DNA from: Deltaproteobacteria bacterium
Lineage (GTDB): Bacteria > Desulfobacterota > Desulfobacteria > Desulfobacterales > UBA11574
Length of the DNA stretch: 6,017 nucleotides
Assembly: GCA_019314155.1 (NCBI GenBank)
Contig: JAFCZV010000186.1
Coordinates: 1 to 6,017 of the forward strand
Direction: 5' to 3'
Notes under the pieces: model-generated
Seen by the model: only the letters and a program-made list of their open reading frames with translations
Told to the model about the DNA's origin: nothing
Databases searched by the model: none
Shown: piece by piece, positions 1 to 5,035 of the stretch
Layout of the letters: every line of letters begins with the position of its first letter
How positions within the stretch are numbered: the first letter of the stretch is position 1
Program-made: the position numbers and the translations under genes

Positions 1-2
1 AG

Positions 3-133
3 GGGCAAATCTTTTTTTGAGGGTTTGCCCATTTCATTTTAATGATATATGTAACAAATAAGAATCAGCTTCAGGTTGTGAGTTTGGCAAGATATCTGCA
101 CAACTCACAGAATAAAAAATAACCGCTATTTTT
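3..133 (+). repeat. Structured repeat, copy 1 (unnamed three-copy family)
   Basis: First of three similar non-coding blocks, all on the + strand. It begins with a hairpin, GGGCAAA at 3-9 pairing with TTTGCCC at 24-30. Then come GATATATG (44-51), 22 bases, GGTTG (74-78), 7 bases and GGCAAG (86-91), followed by ATATCTG. GTTGTG (75-80) can pair with CACAAC (99-104), enclosing the GGCAAG motif; an alternative 8-bp stem is TGTGAGTT (77-84) with AACTCACA (102-109). The block ends with an AT-only stem, AAAAATA 115-121 with TATTTTT 127-133. The same motifs with the same 22- and 7-base spacings recur near 4319 and 4730. I infer a structured RNA or a small non-autonomous repeat; I cannot name a family. 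Confidence 0.55.
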
Positions 134-137
134 CACT

Positions 138-538
138 CTAATCGAAGTTGCTTGTTTCCCACCACTTCAGCCCTGCCTTGCGCAAGGCACCAAGAAACTG
201 TTCTCTATCATTTTGATTCTTTTATGTGAGTTTTTTTCATATTTATCAACAGAAAACTTGGGATTTATCCTAAGGATCTCCGAGGCTTCTGCACGAGTTT
301 GCTCCTCACGTCCTGACAAGTTATAGAATACAGCCATCATCATACAGACGAAAAAAGAATCGGGCTCTTTATGGACTGCTTTTTCACTCCAAGTTATTGC
401 CTCCTCGTATTGCCTTGTCCAACAGTAGGACAATCCTAAACTCCACAAATAGGCATTCGGCGGAATAGGATTAAGACGTATCGCTTTCTTATATTCCGGA
501 ATGGATTCCTCCCACCTGCCATAAAAAAATAAGTACAT
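138..538 (-). pseudogene. Frameshifted C-terminal remnant of a TPR protein (adenylate/guanylate cyclase-type tail)
   Basis: The open frame 167-538 starts MYLFFYGRWEES and holds about three TPR units: GRWEESIPEYKKAIRLNP (about residues 7-24), a second at about 28-60 with RQYEEAITWSEKAV, and a third at about 62-94 ending EILRINPKF. The order and the RINPKFS...YEK tail match the C-terminal TPR block of the class III cyclase/TPR proteins frequent in Desulfobacterota. As read, the frame ends with an uncharacteristic VPCARQG. Moving to the neighbouring frame after the T run at 220-223 (A run on the coding strand) gives KNQNDREQFLGALRKAGLK and a stop at 138-140, which is the expected family ending. 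One base therefore appears lost in that homopolymer. Upstream, an in-frame TGA lies at 542-544 and no cyclase domain is visible, so the gene is also truncated at its 5' end. A sequencing indel could explain the frameshift but not the missing N-terminal part. The fragment is unlikely to be functional. Confidence 0.7.
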
Positions 539-804
539 TACTCAGGTAGAAACAATTTGTGGCAATAATTGAATCACACTGTTTATGATCTAAAAAAGGC
601 GATAAAATAAAGAATTCAAAAGATCAGATCCTTTGGTTTTTATCTCATACTTCAATTCTTCAATACCCATATTTTAGATGATCACCTTTTTTTTAGGACA
701 TCAAATAATGGCTTAACGTTGAACAACAAAAATGCATCCTGTTTTATTGAATGGTTACCTCCGTTTGGCTTCTTCATTTCTATAACACCATTTCTTTTTT
801 ACAG
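539..804. other. AT-rich intergenic stretch with no convincing gene
   Basis: This stretch separates the TPR remnant from the regulator gene. I see no recognisable coding region, tRNA or mobile element. On the minus strand there are two very short open frames. One, 682-777, encodes 31 residues beginning MKKPNGGNHSIKQ. The other, 590-670, encodes 26 residues beginning MGIEELKYEIKTKG. Neither has a clear ribosome binding site and I recognise neither. They may be decayed remains of sequence once upstream of the TPR gene, or chance frames. An 8-base T run lies at 687-694. Confidence 0.4.
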
Positions 805-858
805 TTGCATTTAAGATTTTTTGGTGCAATATATGCTTAAAATGGCTTGTATGCATAT
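805..858 (+). promoter_or_regulatory. Candidate promoter and operator of the ArsR-family gene
   Basis: A possible -35 element TTGCAT (805-810) is followed, 17-19 bases later, by the AT-rich AATATATG (828-835), which can serve as a -10 element. Two imperfectly spaced inverted repeats overlap it: TTGCA (805-809) with TGCAA (825-829), and ATATGC (831-836) with GCATAT (853-858), the latter separated by 16 bases. ArsR/SmtB repressors usually bind AT-rich dyads over or next to their own promoter, so autoregulation here is plausible. The elements are weak matches and were judged by eye only. Confidence 0.3.
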
Positions 859-873
859 GATTATGAGGCTAAA

Positions 874-1242
874 ATGGAAGAATTTGTTAATGTACTAAAG
901 GGGTTGTCCGATAATAGCCGTTTGAGGACAGCATGGTTATTGTACCGGACGAGCACACCACTATGTGTCTGTGAAATCATGGATGCACTCGCCATTAGCC
1001 AATATAACGTATCTCGACACCTTAAAGTTTTAAAAAATGCCGGGCTCATTCGAGAGAAAAAAGATGGGAGGTGGGTTTATTACTCTTTAATAAAACCTGA
1101 AAACCGATTTCATGAATTAATTCTTCAGGCTATAGCGTCCCTTCCCAAGGAGCTTTTTATTCAGGATGAAAAAAGATTAAAAGAAAGAATCTCCTTGAGG
1201 GAAAATGGGAAATGCGTTGTAGGGATAAATAGATTAGTTTGA
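874..1242 (+). CDS. ArsR/SmtB-family winged-helix transcriptional repressor
   Basis: Product of 122 residues, the usual size for this family of small dimeric metal- or redox-sensing repressors, which release DNA when their ligand binds. The N-terminal segment EFVNVLKGLSDNSRLR is the family's opening helix. A Cys-Val-Cys pair follows in TPLCVCEIMDAL, where arsenic-sensing ArsR proteins carry their CxC ligands. The recognition helix is AISQYNVSRHLKVLKNAGLI and the wing is REKKDGRWVYYSL. A further Cys lies near the C-terminus (GKCVVG). I chose ATG 874 because TGAGG at 864-868 sits 5 bases upstream; an in-frame TTG at 847 would add nine residues (MYAYDYEAK) without a good ribosome binding site. 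The octaheme cytochrome gene starts 94 bases downstream on the same strand, so regulation of that operon is a reasonable inference. The ligand is not determined: the CVC pair suggests a thiophilic metal(loid) but does not prove arsenic. Confidence 0.88.
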   Translation: MEEFVNVLKGLSDNSRLRTAWLLYRTSTPLCVCEIMDALAISQYNVSRHLKVLKNAGLIREKKDGRWVYYSLIKPENRFHELILQAIASLPKELFIQDEKRLKERISLRENGKCVVGINRLV

Positions 1243-1336
1243 GATAAAAAAAATGATGCCTTCATTGAGTCCTGATAGTGCGCGTTTGTCATTCACATAA
1301 TCGTTCTTGAAAATCATAGTCAGTAGGAGATAAGCA

Positions 1337-2596
1337 ATGAAATATTACCTACACCTCTTGATTGTTTCGCTGGTTGTTGGACTGGCTGGCTGTGGCCCCG
1401 AATCGGCTGAAATCCAGATCAACATGGAAGAGTTGCTGGCCAAACCCAAAACGTACATTGGGTCAGATAAATGCGAATTCTGTCATTTGGAACATTACAA
1501 CTCCTGGAAAAGTACCCTGCACAGTCGAAGCCTGCAAGACGTGACAGAAAACCTGGATGCCCTGGTGGCTGATATCGATCCTGCAATCATCCGCTCCGAC
1601 CTAAAGCGAATCGAAAAATCACTGCGCCTGCCAATAGAAGAGATCTATATCCCCAAACTTAGCGAAGTCAAATACACTTTAGGCATGCAGTGGGAACAGG
1701 GATTTGTGGTGGAAAAAAACGGGACACTTTATGTTGCGCCTATTAAATACAGCGCCAAGGAAGAGCATTGGATTGCTTACCGGGAAAAAGACTGGGATCA
1801 GCGTCCCTGGATCAAAAAATGCGCCGGCTGCCACGTCACCGGCGTTGATCTAGAAAAACAAACCTTCCAAGAAGCAAGGGTCGGCTGTGAAGCCTGCCAC
1901 GGTCCGGGCTCCCTTCATGCGGCTTTGCCCGAGACAGCAGTTTTTGAAAAATACAGGACTATCGTCAACCCCTCCCACCTGCCGGTCGGCTTCCGGATCC
2001 AGATCTGCGGGGCCTGCCACAGCCGGGGTAAATCCACCAAAGTTAAGGACATAGACTGGCCTGTGGGATATATTCCCGGCCGGGCCTTGGGGATGTATTA
2101 TAAGGCAACCTCCTACGCTGCCGGCGACAGTCAATTCGTCTATCCCAATGAGTTTGCCAAAGGGCGTTACATGCAATTCAACGATTGGAAGCGGTCTACT
2201 CACGCCAGGGAGGGAGTCACGTGCATTTCATGTCACTATGTCCACCGCTTGGGGACACCGCCGACGCAATTTCAAACCAAAGGGGCAGGGTCCCAGCAAT
2301 GCCTGCAATGCCACAAGGCGCTCAACGCTAACATGGCCCACTCCATTCACTCGTTTGCCAACTGTATTGGTTGTCATATGCCGCGCATCGTTAAAAACGG
2401 TACAATGGTCTCTCGTTCGCATACATTCAAGACCTTGCTGCCCAAAGAGACGTTGGCCGACCCCGCCATCCCCAATTCATGCCAGACCTGTCATAAACAC
2501 CAAAACACCGACCTGGCGGCCCTGCAAAAGCTGTTTGACGGTATGTCGCAAACAAGTTTACTGCTGCGCGTCCATCAACCCCGACCGAGGTGGTAA
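1337..2596 (+). CDS. Octaheme c-type cytochrome lipoprotein (cytochrome c554-like multiheme family)
   Basis: 419-residue exported electron carrier. A lipoprotein signal peptide ends in lipobox LAGC with Cys19 as the lipidation site; Gly at +2 is compatible with sorting to the outer membrane if E. coli rules hold. Eight CXXCH heme motifs are visible: CEFCH 46-50, CAGCH 162-166, CEACH 184-188, CGACH 224-228, CISCH 296-300, CLQCH 322-326, CIGCH 343-347 and CQTCH 382-386. W-x-x-x-x-H segments (W57...H62 and W284...H289) and the SHTF...PNSCQTCH ending are typical of c554-like multiheme proteins and supply candidate distal ligands. A 111-residue stretch without heme motifs separates hemes 1 and 2. 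The start has AGGAG at 1325-1329, 7 bases upstream. The stop is followed immediately by the ATG of the cytochrome b/c gene, so the two are almost certainly co-translated and work in one chain. All motifs look covalent-heme competent; no enzymatic substrate can be assigned from sequence alone. Confidence 0.88.
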   Translation: MKYYLHLLIVSLVVGLAGCGPESAEIQINMEELLAKPKTYIGSDKCEFCHLEHYNSWKSTLHSRSLQDVTENLDALVADIDPAIIRSDLKRIEKSLRLPIEEIYIPKLSEVKYTLGMQWEQGFVVEKNGTLYVAPIKYSAKEEHWIAYREKDWDQRPWIKKCAGCHVTGVDLEKQTFQEARVGCEACHGPGSLHAALPETAVFEKYRTIVNPSHLPVGFRIQICGACHSRGKSTKVKDIDWPVGYIPGRALGMYYKATSYAAGDSQFVYPNEFAKGRYMQFNDWKRSTHAREGVTCISCHYVHRLGTPPTQFQTKGAGSQQCLQCHKALNANMAHSIHSFANCIGCHMPRIVKNGTMVSRSHTFKTLLPKETLADPAIPNSCQTCHKHQNTDLAALQKLFDGMSQTSLLLRVHQPRPRW

Positions 2597-4183
2597 ATGT
2601 GTTCGGAACTTCAAAGAAAAGACTGCCAAGAGAACTTTATCAACGGCAACGGCCTATCCGGCCCTCAACCTTCGCACGGGACTGAAACGGCGACGGGATG
2701 GCGACGCACCATCGGTTTGCTTTTATTCCTGGTCCTGTTGTACGAACCGGCCGTGGCGCAAGATCGGTCTGCAGGGAATTTTTCCGGTTCCTCGGTGAAA
2801 AAATTGTCCTTCGAGCGCCCCGACCCTAACCGGCGCAATGCCCATTCCTACATGTTTTTTTCGGAAAAAGACGCCCCAGTCCACGCGAGGGTCGTCCAAT
2901 ACCGCAAGACCGCGCGAGTCCGCTATCGCAGATTGCTGGCAGACGCCCACTTGGGGCTCAGGTTATACAAACAATTGGCCTGCGCTAGATGTCATCCCCG
3001 CCAAGCCCGAAGCCTACATCATGCGCGCTCCCAAATCGCCTGCCGTCAGTGCCACGGCCCGGATCCCATTGCCGGTAACCGCCACTATTATTCAAAATTG
3101 AATCCTCGTCGTCGGTTCGTTCAAGTATGCGCCAAGTGCCACAAAGGGGCGACCAAAGCGTATGCCACCTATATCATTCATGAACCCAACCCGGGATTCA
3201 AGACCACCCGAAAAAGTTTTCCACTGCTTTTTTACGCCTTTTGGACCATGATGGCGATCGCAGTTGGCACCTTTGCCGTTTTTCTACCTCACTCGATTTT
3301 TTGGGGTTGGCGTGAGTTCCGCAGCACCGAAAAGCCAGATAAGTCTGACGGAACCCAGCGGATCATGCGTTTCACGAAGATGCAGCGATGTTTTCATGCT
3401 GTCTTGATCGTTACCTTTCTCACCCAGACGGCTACCGGGCTGGCACGACTGTTCGGCGGAACAACGTGGGGTCGTTTTTTAGCATCCCTTTTCGGCGGCT
3501 ACAACATGACCCTCCAAATCCATAAGTGGGCCGGCTTTTTTATGCTTGCCGCCTTTGGTTTTCATGTTATTTATATGCTGGGTCGTATCGAATGGCGGCG
3601 ATTTCCCGGCAGCATCTACGGTCCCGATTCTCTTCTGCCCCGCTTTACAGATGTGCACCAGGCGCTTCAGCATTTGGGTTGGATGGCGGGGAAGCGCTCC
3701 CATCCGGGGTTTGACCGCTGGACCTATTGGGAAAAGTTCGATTACTGGGCTGTTTTTTGGGGTATCTGCATCCTTGGAAGCACCGGTTTGATTCTTTACA
3801 ATCCGATTTTCTCCAGCCGTTACATGCCTGGCTGGGTATTTAACGCGGTTCTGTGGATACACCGCATCGAAGCAATTCTGGCCATGGCCCACGTGTTTAT
3901 CATTCATTTTTTCATCGGCCATCTCAGGCGTCACAACTTCCCAATGGATCTAACCATATTCGAAGGCAGCACCGATTTTACTAAAGTCCGCCATGAAAGA
4001 CCGGCATGGATAGAGCGGATGCGTGAGCAAGGCACATTGCAAGAGACCCTGATTGCAAGTGTGCCGCACACCTTAAAGCTGGTTTTTTATGTTTTCGGGT
4101 TTACGATCATGGGCGCCTGCCTGTATTTATTTTTCAATAGCCTAGTGCACGGAATAGATTTGATGAAGTATTTCTTTATATGA
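2597..4183 (+). CDS. Membrane cytochrome b with N-terminal triheme cytochrome c domain (CbcL-like quinone:cytochrome oxidoreductase)
   Basis: 528-residue fusion. Residues 38-54 form a hydrophobic export segment ending AVA-QD, placing the next part in the periplasm. Three CXXCH motifs follow: CARCH 129-133, CRQCH 149-153 and CAKCH 178-182. About six membrane helices come next, at roughly 208-231, 265-284, 308-329, 381-402, 414-441 and 492-515. His267, His309, His323, His422, His432 and His437 are candidate b-heme ligands. The segments MRFTKMQRCFHAVL, IHKWAGFFMLAAFGFHVIYM, WEKFDYWAVFWG and HNFPMDLTIFEG resemble the formate dehydrogenase gamma/Ni-hydrogenase-type cytochrome b domain. Fusion to c hemes recalls Geobacter CbcL, which has more c hemes. 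The likely role is electron exchange between the quinone pool and periplasmic cytochromes, with the upstream octaheme lipoprotein as partner. ATG 2597 directly follows the previous stop (TAAATG), with GAGGTGG at 2587-2593 inside the upstream gene, indicating translational coupling. The 37 residues before the hydrophobic segment are unusually long for a signal peptide. Confidence 0.85.
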   Translation: MCSELQRKDCQENFINGNGLSGPQPSHGTETATGWRRTIGLLLFLVLLYEPAVAQDRSAGNFSGSSVKKLSFERPDPNRRNAHSYMFFSEKDAPVHARVVQYRKTARVRYRRLLADAHLGLRLYKQLACARCHPRQARSLHHARSQIACRQCHGPDPIAGNRHYYSKLNPRRRFVQVCAKCHKGATKAYATYIIHEPNPGFKTTRKSFPLLFYAFWTMMAIAVGTFAVFLPHSIFWGWREFRSTEKPDKSDGTQRIMRFTKMQRCFHAVLIVTFLTQTATGLARLFGGTTWGRFLASLFGGYNMTLQIHKWAGFFMLAAFGFHVIYMLGRIEWRRFPGSIYGPDSLLPRFTDVHQALQHLGWMAGKRSHPGFDRWTYWEKFDYWAVFWGICILGSTGLILYNPIFSSRYMPGWVFNAVLWIHRIEAILAMAHVFIIHFFIGHLRRHNFPMDLTIFEGSTDFTKVRHERPAWIERMREQGTLQETLIASVPHTLKLVFYVFGFTIMGACLYLFFNSLVHGIDLMKYFFI

Positions 4184-4272
4184 TTTACAGGGCAGATGAA
4201 AAACGTTTTCTAATAAAAATTAAACAGGCCGAAGAGGATTCAAAGAATACAATTGCGTAGTATGATCAAAAA

Positions 4273-4303
4273 GAAAATTCTTCTCCATTTTTAGGAGATT
4301 TTC
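4273..4303 (+). terminator. Possible terminator after the cytochrome operon (5' hairpin of repeat copy 2)
   Basis: TCTCC (4282-4286) pairs with GGAGA (4294-4298) around a 7-base AT loop. GAAAA (4273-4277) can extend the stem with TTTTC (4299-4303) across a four-base bulge, and a T-rich tract continues to about 4317. It lies about 90 bases after the cytochrome b/c stop codon. The stem is short and poor in G and C, so termination would be weak; copies 1 and 3 of the repeat carry comparable hairpins at this place, so it may belong to the repeat rather than the operon. Confidence 0.3.
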
Positions 4304-4403
4304 CTATTTCATTTTTATGATATATGTAAAAAAGTTAGAGTTGATTCAGGTTGCTAGACTGGTAAGGTATCTGTAATCAGACACAACCAGCACCTATTTT
4401 TTA
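4273..4403 (+). repeat. Structured repeat, copy 2
   Basis: Second copy of the family seen at 3-133, and the closest match to it (both share ATTTCATTTT just before the core). Core elements are GATATATG (4319-4326), 22 bases, GGTTG (4349-4353), 7 bases and GGTAAG (4361-4366), followed by GTATCTG. GGTTG can pair with CAACC (4384-4388), enclosing a small TCTG-TAAT-CAGA hairpin (4370-4381) absent from the other copies. A T run closes the block at about 4397-4402. The block sits between the cytochrome operon and the small zinc-ribbon gene, about 30 bases before the latter's ATG, so it could act as that gene's leader. The stretch 4184-4272 before it holds no gene that I can see. Confidence 0.55.
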
Positions 4404-4432
4404 ATATTGATATAGTGATAAGGTGGAAGGAT

Positions 4433-4639
4433 ATGGTAGAAAAAAAGTTTAAACAAGTTTGTCATTGCAAAAATTGCGGAAACGAATCTGAAATGATGAT
4501 TACCTGCTCTCTGGAACCTGAAAAAGAGATCCAAAAGGTCGAATCGAAATCGGCCCAGAAAGCAATTAAGAAAAAAACAAAAGGGAATGCCGTTTGTATT
4601 ATTTGCGGAAATGAAGCCGAAATCTGGCTTGATTTTTAA
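4433..4639 (+). CDS. Small four-cysteine zinc-ribbon-like protein, function unknown
   Basis: 68-residue, lysine-rich protein with two nearly identical cysteine knuckles: CHCKNCGNESEM near the N-terminus (about residues 10-21) and CIICGNEAEIWLDF at the C-terminus. Each contributes CxxCGNE(S/A)E, so together they could bind one zinc or iron in a rubredoxin- or ribbon-like fold. The charged, probably flexible linker between them contains EPEKEIQKVESKSAQKAIKKKTKG. I chose ATG 4433 because AAGGTGG (4420-4426) lies 6 bases upstream; a GTG at 4415 is in frame but has poor context. No signal peptide or membrane segment is visible, so it is presumably cytoplasmic. It stands alone, flanked on each side by a copy of the structured repeat, with base composition more AT-rich than the cytochrome genes. 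I cannot assign a function; a nucleic-acid or protein adaptor role would be a guess. Confidence 0.65.
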   Translation: MVEKKFKQVCHCKNCGNESEMMITCSLEPEKEIQKVESKSAQKAIKKKTKGNAVCIICGNEAEIWLDF

Positions 4640-4662
4640 CCGGATGTTTTTGGGTCGGTCTT

Positions 4663-4815
4663 TATAAGGCCATCTCATAATTTTTATATTTTTGAGAAGG
4701 TTATAAGTATCAGTAGATGATCTTTATATGATATATGCAATTGGCATAAACCCTCGTCGGGTTGTTGTTTTGGCAAGATAACGCAACAGTTGATTTCGAT
4801 TATTAATTTTTACTT
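4663..4815 (+). repeat. Structured repeat, copy 3 (diverged)
   Basis: Third and most diverged copy. A 5' hairpin pairs CCATCTCA (4670-4677) with TGAGAAGG (4693-4700), with one A-A mismatch. The core is GATATATG (4730-4737), 22 bases, GGTTG (4760-4764), 7 bases and GGCAAG (4772-4777), followed by ATAACG in place of ATATCTG. TGTTG (4763-4767) can pair with CAACA (4784-4788), and G-T pairs can extend it. A T run follows at about 4806-4811. The intervals between motifs are identical to those of copies 1 and 2 although most of the intervening bases differ, which favours a constrained structure over simple recent duplication. Confidence 0.5.
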
Positions 4816-5035
4816 TTAGGTCTTTTTAAAGACTGTGAATTCACACAGCATACAATGGCGCGTTTATAACGACAATTCAATATGATTGCTTGGTCCGACC
4901 CCGATTGAAAAGATTTCCTCTATGAATTTCAGAGAGAGGGATTTTTGGTCGTCAGCGTGTTGACTCCTGTTGCAATTTTTCGAAACGGAATAACCATACT
5001 GATCTCTCGATTTGGCTGCTGAATGGAACATCGTT
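4816..5035 (+). other. AT-rich leader of the methyltransferase gene with palindromes and a long imperfect hairpin
   Basis: No gene is supported here. Two adjacent dyads stand out: GTCTTT (4820-4825) with AAAGAC (4828-4833), and the perfect 12-base palindrome TGTGAATTCACA (4834-4845). Further on, CGACC (4896-4900) pairs with GGTCG (4947-4951), enclosing AAAA/TTTT (4908-4911 with 4943-4946) and CCTCT/AGAGG (4917-4921 with 4935-4939), a long interrupted hairpin. TTGACT at 4960-4965 resembles a -35 element but has no good -10 element at the usual distance. These may be leader or operator structures; palindromes of this length also occur by chance in AT-rich DNA. Confidence 0.3.

Noticed and set aside
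44..104. Considered whether the repeat cores are c-di-GMP (GEMM) riboswitches, which often precede multiheme cytochrome genes.
   Set aside because: The GEMM conserved segments and tetraloop/receptor pattern are absent, and no copy lies directly before the cytochrome genes.
711..724. GCTTAACGTTGAAC resembles adjoining integron attC core boxes (RYYYAAC and GTTRRRY).
   Set aside because: The two boxes abut instead of enclosing a folded 50-130 base site. No L boxes, inverted arms or integrase are present, and short degenerate cores like these occur by chance.
1243..1336. AATGA-TGCCT-TCATT hairpin near 1251-1266 as a terminator between the regulator and the octaheme gene.
   Set aside because: Only five weak base pairs and no T run after it; it does not justify splitting the transcription unit.
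2148..2798. A 216-residue + strand open frame overlapping the end of the octaheme gene and the start of the cytochrome b/c gene.
   Set aside because: It is out of frame with the CXXCH series and rich in Arg, Pro and Cys, as expected for a shadow frame in GC-rich coding DNA. It has no recognisable domain.
3479..3934. A 151-residue minus-strand open frame opposite the cytochrome b gene.
   Set aside because: It is antisense to a well-supported membrane cytochrome with family motifs in the other strand's frame, and it has no recognisable motif of its own.
4834..4845. TGTGAATTCACA looks like a CRP/FNR-type operator.
   Set aside because: The half sites TGTGA and TCACA are separated by 2 bases instead of the 6 found in CRP sites, and a 12-base palindrome is expected about once by chance in a window of this size.
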